Shown here piece by piece: positions 35,311 through 44,822 of a DNA stretch of 64,000 bases (its first letter is position 1; each line of letters begins with the position of its first letter). The notes beneath the pieces were generated by a model. The model was not told the origin of the DNA, ran no database searches, and saw nothing but the letters and a program-made list of their open reading frames with translations. The position numbers were made by a program, and so were the translations under genes. Source of the DNA: Corynebacterium casei LMG S-19264 (GTDB lineage: Bacteria > Actinomycetota > Actinomycetes > Mycobacteriales > Mycobacteriaceae); NCBI RefSeq assembly GCF_000550785.1, contig NZ_CP004350.1:142835-206834 (forward strand). The letters are read 5' to 3'.

Positions 35311-38300
35311 ATGACCGTGATCTCCCCTGACACCATGCCGACGGCACTACAAACATCAGCCAAACGCGTGTTCAGCATCTTCGCCATCGTGGTGCTGCTG
35401 CTGACCTTGTTAGTGGTGCCGCCGAAACCATTTGAGGCAGATGCTCAGGTGACCTCTGCTCCGCAGGCCCCGGCGCAGATCGGCACGTGTGGTGCGTCAA
35501 TAGCCCTGGTATTTGATCTTTCCAGTCATGTCTCTGCTGGCACACTAGAGCAAACCAAGCAGGCAGCGCGAGACTTTGTCACCCAGATGCGGGGTTCGGT
35601 TCATCAAATCGGTGTTTATACCTACGCCACTGATGCTCCGGCGCAGGGCAGTCGTAATACTTCCTTGGATCCGGTATCTGTTCGGGATCAAGCGGGAGTG
35701 AACCAGCTGCACGCGAAAATCACCGGGTTAACCAAGCCGACGGGCTCAGCGGACGGGGCGAACTGGGATAAGGGTTTGAGACAAGTCTTGGATAGTAGCG
35801 TTGATTTCGAAACGGTGTATTTTTTCGCCGGCGGAGCACCAAACCATGACCGTAACGGCTCCAACCGGTGGCTGTTCGGCGATACCACTGAAACCGTTGA
35901 GATCGAGAATGCGGTGGAAACAGCCACTGCGCTTAGGCAGGAAGGCACCAGGGTCATCCCCATTGCGGCGGGAAATAATGCCGTGAATGGAACAGTCACC
36001 ACCTGGACAACGCTGATTGGTCTGAACTGGCTCCCCGACAAGATCAACGTCCCGGTCTTAGGGATGCTCGAACAATTGGCTACTAATCCACAGGAAGTCC
36101 TGCGGGCAGTAGGAACCGGCCTCGGATCGGTGCCCGGTCAGATGGTGAACTTTGGCGTCCCCGCATGTGTCCAGGTCAATAAAGAGCTGGTCGATGCCGA
36201 CGGAGAAGTCCTTTCTCCGGGGCAGGGCTGGCAATTCGATGTAGCACTGGGTAATCCCCCATCTGGAGTGAGGTTGGATAATGCCCAGTTAACCACCTCG
36301 GCTCAGGGAAGTGCCTTGACGAAGATTCGCGGTCTCCGATCTGGGGAATCGATATCCGTCACGCTGACTGAGCGGCAGCAGGAATCCTACGAGCTGGTTC
36401 CCATCGACGGGAAGCCTGCCCGCTGCACCATCATTCGGCCCGGGGTCCCTGATATCGAGGTCAACCCAGACTCCATCGGAGAAAACGGTGTTCGGGTTAA
36501 CCTGCAGGCCAGTGACGCTCTTTCCTGTACTTTCAGCAACCGGGAGCTGGTCCCGGTCCACCTCGCCAAAACGGTCAGCGCCTCTCCGCAGGCACTTCTG
36601 GAGCAATTACGCGGATACGAATTCGATTTCCGTTATGAGTGCAAGGCCAGAGGCCGGGAGATCGCTTCGGGTGAATTTCCAAACATGCTCGCCGAGCAGT
36701 CCGTGATGTTTCCCCAGCGGATCCCCGTAGGGGCGGAATGCACCGTGTGGGAGGTATTCCCACCAGCCGATCCGATCCTGCAGGATCTGCAGACCCAATG
36801 GACCGTGACCGGTGGCACCAAGTTGGCCTCCGGGGATAGCTCCCAGGAATTTTCTTTCCGGGTGGACTCACATCCCTCCGTGGACGGGGTCACCATCGGA
36901 GTCCACAACTCTTATGTGGCGCAAACTGGTTCGCTGATGATCGACAAAGTCCTTGATGCGGAGTCGGTGCCTGCCAACCAAGTGCCGGGGCAGTTCCCGG
37001 TGCGTTACTTCTGTCGCTATATCCCGAATCCCAATGACCGCCCAGAACTCGGAGGCGGGGGCACCAACCCGGCAGATGTCACTTCCGGGTACACCACCGT
37101 CTCTGAAGCAGGCGTCGCAATCATCGATGATCTGCCTGTAGGTACGCAGTGCGGTTTCGAGGAAGTCGCCGAGGACGGTTCCACCCCGTCCATCGACGGC
37201 TTCACCTTGAACACCACCTGGGCATCTGATGCCTGCCTCGACTACCGGGAAGCCGGTACCGGTATCAGGGAATGCCAGTCCAACTACATCCGCATTCCAC
37301 AGTCCGGGGAGTTTACCCTGGAAATCCGCAACAGTTACGAACGGCAGATCGGCGCCCTAGGCATCAACGTCAGCCTGGGTGGCGACGCTGCCGACCGAGG
37401 TCAGGATCTGAGCTACCTGCTTAATGTGCGGTGTGTCGCCGAGGGGCAGGAGATTTTCTCTCAGACGGGGATTCAGGTGACTCCGGGTTTGACCACCAGG
37501 ATCACCGGTGTTCCGGTGGGTGCTGACTGCACAGTCACCGAGTCCGGCACCACTGTGCCGGGTGTGGAGGTCACCCAGGCGGCGCCATCGACCGTGGTGG
37601 TTTCCGGTGGCAGCGAGACCACCACGGTCGAGGTTCCTTTGACGTTGAGCGCACAGGAGGGAAGCGTGCAGCTGACTTCGCGGCACGACGTTGCCTCCGA
37701 GATCGATGACCCGGTGTTTAGAGCAGAACTGCTGCTGGCTGCGGTCCCGGTCAGTGCGCAGTGCTGGGAGCCCGGGGCAGTGACGCCCACCGAATGGGAG
37801 GGAACCATCACGGACGGTGGAACTGCTGGCCTGGAGAGTTTCCCGGCAGGCACGATCTGCCAATTCAGCTCGGATTACGTCGCACCCATCGGAGCAGAAG
37901 CCCACCTGTCCTTCTCACCCGGCTCGGTTGAGGTAACCGCAGGGGAGACGGCTGATGTAGAACTTGAGGTTCACTTTGATATCGCGACTACCAGACTGGT
38001 GCTGCAACACTCCTCGGGGTTGACCGCTGCTATTCCCGATGCTGCCCAGCTTGTTCCTGACAACTACACCTATAACTATCAGTGCTCCGATGACACCATG
38101 GGAACGTGGACCTTGGTCTCCGGCGAGACCCGGTATGTAGAGGTCCAGGAGGGCACACAGTGCACCATCACGTTGAACACCACCACTAATCAAGCGGTGG
38201 AACGTGCTACGACGTGGACGACACCGGCTGAGCAAGGGCAATCCAGCAGTACCACCGACAACGGTCTGGTGGAAGTGGTGGTGAATATCCCCACTACTGA

Positions 38301-40968
38301 AGAAAGCGCCACGGTGAATATCGCCCACCGGTACTCACCGGTGATGATTCCCGCAGATATCAGCCTCAATACTGAGTTGCGTTACCCCGATGGAACTTCA
38401 GCTGATGATATCCGGGAGGCGGTGCTGGGACAGCAGGGATATCTGATGAGCTACAGCTGTATCCGTAACGATTCTGAGGTGGCCATTGCGTCCCGCGTGC
38501 TGGATTCCGGTGAACCGCGGTCTCTGGAACTGCCCGTGGGGGCAGAATGTAACTTCACCGTGGGGGGCGAGGAACTGGTGTCTGCAACGGGACCGGAGAC
38601 CACCTGGGATGGCACCGGCACGACCACGGATGCGGGTTACACCCTCACCCAGACCCTGTCGCCGCAAAAGGTGCACGCTACCCACGCCTACACAGTGAAG
38701 CTGGGTGGCTTCAACCTGAAGAAGAAGGTGGACGGCGAAGGTGTCGCGACGATTGATGGGGACCGCCAATTCGATCTGAACTACCAGTGCATCTTGGGCG
38801 GTCAGGTGGTGCAGCCCCGAGTCGAGCGTGGTATCGGTCGTTTCGACCCGGCGACAGCTGTGATGGTCACCGGAATTCCGGTTGGCTCAGAATGCCTGGT
38901 CACCGAGGACGCTGGGGTGGCGGCGGAACCGAATGCGGATCTATCCACCCGGTGGATGATTTCTCCTGATGCCACGGGTTGGGACGCTCCGGAACAGGCA
39001 TGTTCTGACGCCGACAACTGCACCCCCCAGGCGGACAATTTTTCGGCGCTACTGACCATTCGCGATCGAACCATTCCCAATGTGGATGAACTGCTGCCAG
39101 ATAACGGGCAGAACCTTCCTGAGTTAGACCCTTATTTCCAGGGCACTTTGATCATCTGGAACACCTACGTCTATGACAAGGTGCAGCTGCGTGTGTACAA
39201 CGACCTGGCAGTGGATGGCCCGGAGCTGGCGGGATCGGAGGAATTCACCTATTCCTACCGCTGCATCGACCCCCGCTATGAGCAGGGCGGAAACATGCCG
39301 GACCCCACGATCGTCGGTGTGCTCCGGGTGACTGGAGAAGGTGAAGCCACTGAGCTGATCCCGGACCCGGATAATCCCAACGGGCAGAGCGCCGTGCCCC
39401 CGCGCCCGATCCCGGTGGGTTTCGAATGCGAAATTCGGCAGAACATGATTGCCGGTTATGACGCGGCAGTTACCGCTTGGTTTGGTGATGAGCCAGATGA
39501 TCCCGTCGACCCGACCCTGGCTCATGCGTCCACCACCTGGGTGATGACTGCTGAATTCGTGGATACCGATTACCCGCTGCACATCACCAACAAATATGAG
39601 CGCGCTCGTGCCGATCTGCATGTGTCCAGTTCCTATGACACCCAGCGGCCCGGCGACGTATCCGCGTACCTGGTTAACAGCGATGCGCCGGTGAACATCA
39701 CGTGGCAGTGCTATGACCCGGTGCTGGATACCACTTATGGTGGAACCACCCCGACCCCCGTCGGCGGGGACCCACAGCTAGTAACCTTGGGCGATAACGG
39801 CCAGCGGTTGCCTGCTTCCGCAGTGTGTTCGTTCACCGGGCTTTCTGCCCAGGAGCGGATTCCTGAGGACTTTGAGGATCTGGTCCGTACCGCGAGCGTG
39901 ACGCGCTGGGAAGAAGACCCGGACGAGGGAGAGACCATCCGCCACCTGCAGACCGATGCCTTGAACATTCAGGATGTCAGCTTGACCTCGGTAAATGACA
40001 CCCATGTTTCTTTCTCCCTTGCTTTCTATGTGCCACAACGCGAGATGGGTATCACACATATCGTGGAAGGAGACGATGATGCGATGGTGGTCCAGGAGGG
40101 CGACACCTTCAGCTACAACTACCAATGCGAAATGCGGCTCCTACCGGGGCAGCCGGCACCCTTCGACCGGAACGGAATCTTTGAGCTAGGTCGGGATCAG
40201 CAGTGGAGTCAGCTTGCCCCGGCAGGCACCACCTGTACTGTGATGCCCCAGGAGCCTTCCCCGGAGTTGGCGGAACGTATCGAGGAAAACGCGCTCCGCG
40301 TGCAGCCGAACTATGGGTACCGCGGTTCCGGCGAAGACAATGGTGAGCTGACCCGGGTGATTCTGGATCAGGAGAACCCGAGCATCATTCTGGGCAACAC
40401 CCCGGAAGCCGATGAAATTGACCGCGGCGTGGCCCTGGTGTTCCAGAGCTTGTTCCGGGAGGATGGCGAGGTTGCCGTCCAGAAGGAAAACGCCGATGGT
40501 ACGGCCCTGGAAGGTGCAGCATTCGCCATTTATCCTGCGTCGCCTGATGGAAGCCCCAGTGGTGAAGCAGTAATTGAGGATATGCAGTGGGATCCGGAGT
40601 ACGCGGACGATCGCTCGCGCTTTATCGCGCGGCTGGTTCCTGGTACCTACTTCCTGGTGGAAACCCGAAGTGGTAACGGAGCGCAGTTGATGCCACAGCC
40701 GTGGCGGTTTACCGTCGCCGCCGACCCTGAGCCGGAGATTCTGGGGGATCTGCAGATCAGCCTCAACTCGGAGACTGACCACTCTGGCTTGATAACGATT
40801 GAGGAGCCGACAGCGGATGAACCCTGGTTGATCCGCGTCGCCAATATCGCCACCGGTGAACTCCCGCTGACCGGCGGTCGCGGCATCTGGCCGGGCGTTG
40901 GGCTGGGCAGCTCGATCCTGCTGCTGGCAGCGGCCTGGTATGCCCACACCAAACGGCGTGAAGATTAA
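35311..40968 (+). CDS. Giant tip pilin/adhesin with vWA and repeated DUF5979-like modules
   Basis: 1885 residues. Signal peptide about 1-46; von Willebrand A domain (about 58-290) whose metal site reads DLSSH (69-73) where DxSxS is usual. Then about ten modules of 105-160 residues, each with a Y..C and a VG..C cysteine pair (first cysteines near 443, 566, 707, 816, 924, 1049, 1159, 1317, 1466, 1605), matching DUF5979. A last Cna B-like domain, LPLTG and membrane tail follow. Matches SpaC/SpaF tip pilins. AGAAGGA touches the ATG; a GTG two codons on (35317) has better spacing. Confidence 0.9.
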   Translation: MTVISPDTMPTALQTSAKRVFSIFAIVVLLLTLLVVPPKPFEADAQVTSAPQAPAQIGTCGASIALVFDLSSHVSAGTLEQTKQAARDFVTQMRGSVHQIGVYTYATDAPAQGSRNTSLDPVSVRDQAGVNQLHAKITGLTKPTGSADGANWDKGLRQVLDSSVDFETVYFFAGGAPNHDRNGSNRWLFGDTTETVEIENAVETATALRQEGTRVIPIAAGNNAVNGTVTTWTTLIGLNWLPDKINVPVLGMLEQLATNPQEVLRAVGTGLGSVPGQMVNFGVPACVQVNKELVDADGEVLSPGQGWQFDVALGNPPSGVRLDNAQLTTSAQGSALTKIRGLRSGESISVTLTERQQESYELVPIDGKPARCTIIRPGVPDIEVNPDSIGENGVRVNLQASDALSCTFSNRELVPVHLAKTVSASPQALLEQLRGYEFDFRYECKARGREIASGEFPNMLAEQSVMFPQRIPVGAECTVWEVFPPADPILQDLQTQWTVTGGTKLASGDSSQEFSFRVDSHPSVDGVTIGVHNSYVAQTGSLMIDKVLDAESVPANQVPGQFPVRYFCRYIPNPNDRPELGGGGTNPADVTSGYTTVSEAGVAIIDDLPVGTQCGFEEVAEDGSTPSIDGFTLNTTWASDACLDYREAGTGIRECQSNYIRIPQSGEFTLEIRNSYERQIGALGINVSLGGDAADRGQDLSYLLNVRCVAEGQEIFSQTGIQVTPGLTTRITGVPVGADCTVTESGTTVPGVEVTQAAPSTVVVSGGSETTTVEVPLTLSAQEGSVQLTSRHDVASEIDDPVFRAELLLAAVPVSAQCWEPGAVTPTEWEGTITDGGTAGLESFPAGTICQFSSDYVAPIGAEAHLSFSPGSVEVTAGETADVELEVHFDIATTRLVLQHSSGLTAAIPDAAQLVPDNYTYNYQCSDDTMGTWTLVSGETRYVEVQEGTQCTITLNTTTNQAVERATTWTTPAEQGQSSSTTDNGLVEVVVNIPTTEESATVNIAHRYSPVMIPADISLNTELRYPDGTSADDIREAVLGQQGYLMSYSCIRNDSEVAIASRVLDSGEPRSLELPVGAECNFTVGGEELVSATGPETTWDGTGTTTDAGYTLTQTLSPQKVHATHAYTVKLGGFNLKKKVDGEGVATIDGDRQFDLNYQCILGGQVVQPRVERGIGRFDPATAVMVTGIPVGSECLVTEDAGVAAEPNADLSTRWMISPDATGWDAPEQACSDADNCTPQADNFSALLTIRDRTIPNVDELLPDNGQNLPELDPYFQGTLIIWNTYVYDKVQLRVYNDLAVDGPELAGSEEFTYSYRCIDPRYEQGGNMPDPTIVGVLRVTGEGEATELIPDPDNPNGQSAVPPRPIPVGFECEIRQNMIAGYDAAVTAWFGDEPDDPVDPTLAHASTTWVMTAEFVDTDYPLHITNKYERARADLHVSSSYDTQRPGDVSAYLVNSDAPVNITWQCYDPVLDTTYGGTTPTPVGGDPQLVTLGDNGQRLPASAVCSFTGLSAQERIPEDFEDLVRTASVTRWEEDPDEGETIRHLQTDALNIQDVSLTSVNDTHVSFSLAFYVPQREMGITHIVEGDDDAMVVQEGDTFSYNYQCEMRLLPGQPAPFDRNGIFELGRDQQWSQLAPAGTTCTVMPQEPSPELAERIEENALRVQPNYGYRGSGEDNGELTRVILDQENPSIILGNTPEADEIDRGVALVFQSLFREDGEVAVQKENADGTALEGAAFAIYPASPDGSPSGEAVIEDMQWDPEYADDRSRFIARLVPGTYFLVETRSGNGAQLMPQPWRFTVAADPEPEILGDLQISLNSETDHSGLITIEEPTADEPWLIRVANIATGELPLTGGRGIWPGVGLGSSILLLAAAWYAHTKRRED

Positions 40969-41006
40969 CAGGAGGTTGTTGCAGAGAGGGATGTCGGCTT
41001 GCTCCC

Positions 41007-41853
41007 GGTGTTGTTGCAAAGTTGGGGCAGTAGGAAGAGCGACGTGAAATTATCACAGCCATGGGTATCTTCTCCGGTCGTCATTTCCCCGTGACATCAT
41101 TCTGTGGGCAGTGCGGTGGTACTGCCGCTACGGGGTGAGCTACCGCGATCTGGAGGAAATGATGACTTCAGCGGGGCGTGCCGGTCGATCACACCACGAT
41201 CTACCGCTGGGTCCAGAAATACGACCCTGAGCTGGACAAGCACACTCGGTGGTACCGGCAGGTACCTGACTGGCAGGCCAGTTCCTGGCGGGTGGATGAG
41301 ACCTATATCCGGGTCGGCGGCAGGTGGTGCTACCTCTGATCTGGCGATCACCGCCGGTGGCCAGACCCTGGACTTTTACCTCTCTCCGAAGCAGAACGTG
41401 GCCGCAGCGAAGCGTTTCCTGGCCAAGGCCCTCAGATCCAATGCGTCAGCCGGGTATCCCAGAGTGATCAACACCGATAAAGCACCGTCTCTAGCCAGGG
41501 CAATCGTCGAGTTGAAGTCAGAGGGAATCTGCCTGCTAACAGTGGAATACCGGCAGGTGAAATACCTCAACAACATCCTGGAAGGCGACCATGGTCGGCT
41601 GAAGCGGATCCTCGGGCCGAAAGGCGCGTTTAAGAACTTAGACATCTGCATATCGGACGTTGAAAGGGATGGAGGCGATGCACTCCTTGCGGAAAGGGCA
41701 AGGCACGATGTTTGACCTCACGGGCAACCGAACCCGGACGCGGTGATCGTCAACCGGGTCTTCGAGACGGCCTAACAACGCCCACACGCAGCGGCCATCA
41801 GGGAATGAGAAACTGAGTCTTCGCTGCTCTCCGCCCAACTTTGCAACAGCACC
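41007..41853 (+). mobile_element. IS6-family element, decayed
   Basis: 847 bp bounded by the inverted repeat GGTGTTGTTGCAAAGTTGG (left) and, on the right, CCAACTTTGCAACAGCACC, characteristic of the IS6/IS26 family. Its transposase gene has several frameshifts. No target duplication is visible. It lies at the right edge of the pilus island and shares its right end with the remnant at 31185-31226. Confidence 0.85.
41061..41775 (+). pseudogene. IS6-family transposase, multiple frameshifts
   Basis: Joined frames give MGIFSGRHFP, DIILWAVRWYCRYGVSYRDL, HTTIYRWVQKYDPELDKHT, WRVDETYIRVGGRWCYL, INTDKAPSLARAI, LNNILEGDHGRLKRI and NPDAVIVNRVFETA, so the DDE residues are readable but in different frames. 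Breaks lie near 41090, 41170, 41335, 41635 and 41730. Inactive. Confidence 0.88.
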
Positions 41854-42083
41854 GGTGGGACATGATGAAAGAAGGTAGCTTGCCTGCTGGTGCCCTGCAC
41901 AATATTGGTGACATTGCTGATGGCAAGGTCCCGGGGCGTATAAACAATGAGCAGATTTTCTGTTTCTCCATCGGTGGTATGCCGGTTGAAGACGTGGCAT
42001 GGGCTACGGAAGTATATGAAAACGCTAAGGAGAAGGGCATCGGTACCGAGCTCAATCTCTGGGAAGCACCGGCGCTCGCATAA
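41854..42083 (+). pseudogene. C-terminal fragment of ornithine cyclodeaminase-family protein
   Basis: About 75 residues beginning at the IS6 end: GDIADGKVPGR, EQIFCFSIGGMPVEDVAWA and NAKEKGIGTELNLWEAPALA, the C-terminus of an ornithine cyclodeaminase/mu-crystallin-like protein of the kind sometimes annotated as tyramine oxidase subunit B. The Rossmann and catalytic parts are missing. It points away from the island, as does the truncated FAD oxidoreductase on the other side. Confidence 0.75.
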
Positions 42084-42163
42084 TAATAATGGCTGGCGGT
42101 GTGCCTGCTTAACAGCCATTGGTTTCTGTCGCTTTCTGGCGCAGAGCTGGCGGCAGTAAACTA

Positions 42164-43105
42164 ATGCCCATGGCCTTCCATGACGCAGCTGTTGAACTGG
42201 CTCACCGCTCCGCATTGCGCTCGATTGCGCGGGTGGTCAGTGATACCGCTGTGCCGACGCCGCCGAAGAAGGCTTTAGGGGGCATCGTCAAGCAATTGCG
42301 TCTGGGGCCCGCCGTCGTGCTCACCGGGGCGGGTGTGTCCACCGACTCCGGCATCCCGGATTACCGGGGGCCGCAAGGTTCTTTGTCACGGCATCGGCCG
42401 ATGACTTATCAAGAGTTTCGCTATGACGCGGCCGCCTCACACCGCTATTGGGCGCGTAGCTTTGTGGGCTGGCGGGTGATGAACCAAGCGCAGCCCAACC
42501 GCACCCACCATGCGCTGGTGGAATTTGAGCGCGCCGGGCTCATCAACGGCGTGATTACGCAAAATGTGGATGGCCTGCACAAACTAGCCGGAACGCAGTC
42601 TTTGGTGCCGCTGCACGGCGATATGGAATCCGTGATGTGCCTGGAATGTGGGCAGGTGGAAGACCGCCGGGCCTTTGATATTCGCCTGGATGAACTCAAC
42701 CCCGGTTACCTGGATTCGCTGCTGGTCAGCGCCGATATGGTCAATCCGGATGGTGATGTCACCCTTGATGATGCGGCGGTCGCTCGCTTTCGCATGGTTG
42801 GCTGCATTCGCTGTGGGTCCAAGCTGCTGAAACCCGATGTGGTCTACTTCGGGGAGTCCGTTCCCACCGCGCGCAAAGAGCATGCATATAAGCTTCTCGA
42901 TGCCGCCGCGTCCCTTCTTGTCGCCGGTTCCTCGCTGGCAGTGATGAGCGGAATGAGATTCGTGTTGGAAGCCCGCAAACAAGATAAACCAGTGGCCATT
43001 ATCAACGGTGGCCCGGGCTGCGCCGATACCCGCGCTACTACCTTGTGGCGCACCCAAGTTGGCCCTGCTTTTGATGAACTCTTAGACGCTTTGGATCTGT
43101 CTTAA
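42164..43105 (+). CDS. Sir2 family NAD-dependent protein deacetylase
   Basis: 313 residues. NAD-binding VVLTGAGVSTDSGIPDYRGPQG, TQNVDGLH with catalytic His in PLHGDM, and zinc cysteines CLECG and CIRCG around an inserted segment of about 55 residues; then VVYFGESVP and AGSSLAVMSG. Removes acyl groups from lysines using NAD. The N-terminal 40 residues precede the core. Start at 42164 is weakly supported (no SD; another ATG two codons on). Converges on the lipase gene with a 4-bp overlap. Confidence 0.88.
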   Translation: MPMAFHDAAVELAHRSALRSIARVVSDTAVPTPPKKALGGIVKQLRLGPAVVLTGAGVSTDSGIPDYRGPQGSLSRHRPMTYQEFRYDAAASHRYWARSFVGWRVMNQAQPNRTHHALVEFERAGLINGVITQNVDGLHKLAGTQSLVPLHGDMESVMCLECGQVEDRRAFDIRLDELNPGYLDSLLVSADMVNPDGDVTLDDAAVARFRMVGCIRCGSKLLKPDVVYFGESVPTARKEHAYKLLDAAASLLVAGSSLAVMSGMRFVLEARKQDKPVAIINGGPGCADTRATTLWRTQVGPAFDELLDALDLS

Positions 43106-44355
43106 TGTGATCCCAGCATGGGGCCAATCTGGCGCAGAATAGTCCGGGCGATGACGCGTACGCGTTTATCCACCGGCAAATCATGATGCAAGACGACTGC
43201 GCGGCGGTCGAAGTCTTGGACGTAGATATTGCGCACCGTGCCGGTTTTCACCTTGTGCGGTGCTAAGAAGCAGGATTCTGGCGGTACCACCACCGCATCA
43301 GAGCGCGTGACGATGTTGGTATACATCACGCCCTCATCCAAGTCACCGTCACGGTTGACTTCATTGAGGATCTCACTGCCCACAATCTGCTGCGCACCAG
43401 CGGGCCCGAAGTAGGCGTCAATGATAGAAGACATCACGTTATCTGCCCGGCGATTAGTCACCAGCGTGGACAAGATTCCGCCCTGTGTCGTGCCGTGATT
43501 GGGGGTTCCCATGCACACCAGGTGCTTGACGTACTGCGCACCGCCCAGCTTGCGCATCCAATACCGCGCCACCAGCCCGCCTTGGGAATGGCCAATGACG
43601 ATGACCTTCTCCGCGCCGGTAGCGTGCATGACCGCTTGGATATAGGCATCAATCTGCGCCGCCGACTCCGGAATCAAACCTGTTGCGCGGGTGCCATAAT
43701 CAGGCGCGAACACGGCCCAGCCATCCTGGCGTAAGTCTGCGCCGAGCAACTGCCAAATACCCTTGGAATCACACGTTCCGTGAATGAGAATCACCGGCCA
43801 CGGGCGCTTCGGCGTCAGCTTCGCCGTCCAGTCATCTTCAAAGATTCCGCGCGGTTTCAAACGCGCACCCAACGGCAAAGACTTCACCGGGCTGCCGGAG
43901 CCAGCATGCTCCATTCCTTCATCGGAACTAGCCACCCCAACACGGGTGCTGGGACCCTCCGATACCTCATCAGCGCCCGTGTTATCAAAGCTTGCTGCTT
44001 TCGATGGATCCGCATGCAACCGCGCAGCAATCTCCGACGCCACCTCATTATGCAATGACACCGCCGGCGCCGTATTTGGCACCCCTAAACGCCGCGGGCT
44101 ATTACGCCACTCCCGCAGCTCCGCCAGCGCGCTCTCAATCGGCGCAAACGGCCCGTGTGGACCACTCACTTCCGGCTCGCCCGGCAGCTCTCGTGCCTCA
44201 GTTTCCTCAGTCGGCCGGGCTATCTCGACATCCGCGGACTCGTCTTTGGACTCCTTAGTGGACGCATCTTCGGAGTCGTCATTGGAGGAGAGGAAGTTCT
44301 TGAGGTGGTCGGAGATTACTGCACGAAGTTCGGCTAATGAATCTTGAGCTGGCAA
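43102..44355 (-). CDS. Alpha/beta hydrolase (lipase/esterase)
   Basis: 417 residues. The first 165 residues are polar, rich in Glu/Ser/Pro, and probably disordered; no signal peptide. The hydrolase core begins near 180 (PWPVILIHGTCDSKG oxyanion loop), with nucleophile elbow VIGHSQGGLVARY, lid-region GTPNHGTTQGG, Asp in TRSDAVVVPP and His in LHHDLPVD. Class 2/triacylglycerol lipase-like; substrate unknown. Confidence 0.85.
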   Translation of the reverse strand: MPAQDSLAELRAVISDHLKNFLSSNDDSEDASTKESKDESADVEIARPTEETEARELPGEPEVSGPHGPFAPIESALAELREWRNSPRRLGVPNTAPAVSLHNEVASEIAARLHADPSKAASFDNTGADEVSEGPSTRVGVASSDEGMEHAGSGSPVKSLPLGARLKPRGIFEDDWTAKLTPKRPWPVILIHGTCDSKGIWQLLGADLRQDGWAVFAPDYGTRATGLIPESAAQIDAYIQAVMHATGAEKVIVIGHSQGGLVARYWMRKLGGAQYVKHLVCMGTPNHGTTQGGILSTLVTNRRADNVMSSIIDAYFGPAGAQQIVGSEILNEVNRDGDLDEGVMYTNIVTRSDAVVVPPESCFLAPHKVKTGTVRNIYVQDFDRRAVVLHHDLPVDKRVRVIARTILRQIGPMLGSH

Positions 44356-44553
44356 AGGATGGCCTCCCTTTCGTAATGCTCACTGTCATTCTATCGACTT
44401 CACCACATTTCGGTGTTTGTGAAAGAGCAAAATATTCGCCGCGCAACGCCGAAGCACACTATTTTCAAAGATTTTTAGAAATATTTTTATTGCTTCTACC
44501 TGCGTTTATGGCAACGGGGGTAGTTCTATCGATAAAAAGGTTGATGTTGGGGG
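44356..44553. other. Spacer between lipase and sRNA candidate
   Basis: About 200 bp, AT-rich in the middle (44455-44500), with no gene. It carries the divergent lipase promoter and the upstream part of the orphan iron-regulated unit. Confidence 0.4.
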
Positions 44554-44581
44554 TTGACGTTCACGCACAGTGATGTAAAGT
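44554..44581 (+). promoter_or_regulatory. Sigma-70-type promoter of orphan transcription unit
   Basis: TTGACG (44554-44559), 16 bp, TAAAGT (44576-44581). Transcription would start near 44588. Confidence 0.6.
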
Positions 44582-44594
44582 AAGCCTTGCCTAA
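44576..44594 (+). promoter_or_regulatory. DtxR box over the -10 of the orphan promoter
   Basis: TAAAGTAAGCCTTGCCTAA matches 15 of 19 positions of the DtxR consensus TWAGGTTAGSCTAACCTWA, with both outer half-site ends and the central GCCT kept. It covers the -10 hexamer and probable start, the position of a simple iron-dependent repressor site. Confidence 0.65.
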
Positions 44595-44700
44595 TCACGG
44601 GCGGCACGATGTAGGAGATGCGCTCCACACCCTGCTTTGTGTCGGAGATTAGTCATGGGGAGAAAGGTCCGTCAGTGCGCAGCTGGCGGGCCTTTCGTTA
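44588..44700 (+). ncRNA. Candidate iron-regulated small RNA
   Basis: About 113 nt from the predicted start to the terminator, with no gene downstream in the same direction (the next gene is on the minus strand). It contains a C/A-rich single-stranded stretch CTCCACACCCTGC (44622-44634) suited to base pairing with ribosome-binding sites. A 29-codon frame from ATG 44618 (AGGAG directly touching it) overlaps the terminator and is probably not translated. Promoter, DtxR box and terminator in this order imply an RNA made when iron is low. Confidence 0.55.
44663..44695 (+). terminator. Terminator of the sRNA candidate
   Basis: 13-bp stem AAAGGTCCGTCAG / CTGGCGGGCCTTT (with two G-U pairs) and a 7-nt loop, followed by CGTTATGTCT. 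Stem is strong; the U-tract comes partly from the 3' arm. Confidence 0.7.
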
Positions 44701-44822
44701 TGTCTAGGCCAGCCCAACCACGCGCTAACGTAGCCTGAATTTTGCTCTGACTTAAGGGTGATTTGACCGGCTAGATGCCCTACACGCAGGCGTGCAGGGC
44801 AAGAGTCTAGCGGCTTAGGGTG

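Noticed and set aside
35315..40900. Many long open frames on the minus strand opposite the tip pilin
   Set aside because: They arise from codon bias of the GC-rich 5.6-kb gene and lack starts with SD or any protein family features.
41104..41715. Apparent 203-codon transposase gene on the plus strand
   Set aside because: Only its second half is in the true IS6 frame; conserved residues before and after lie in other frames, so the gene is a pseudogene.
44618..44707. 29-codon frame within the sRNA candidate
   Set aside because: The AGGAG touches the ATG with no spacing, and the frame runs through the terminator stem. Kept as an alternative only.
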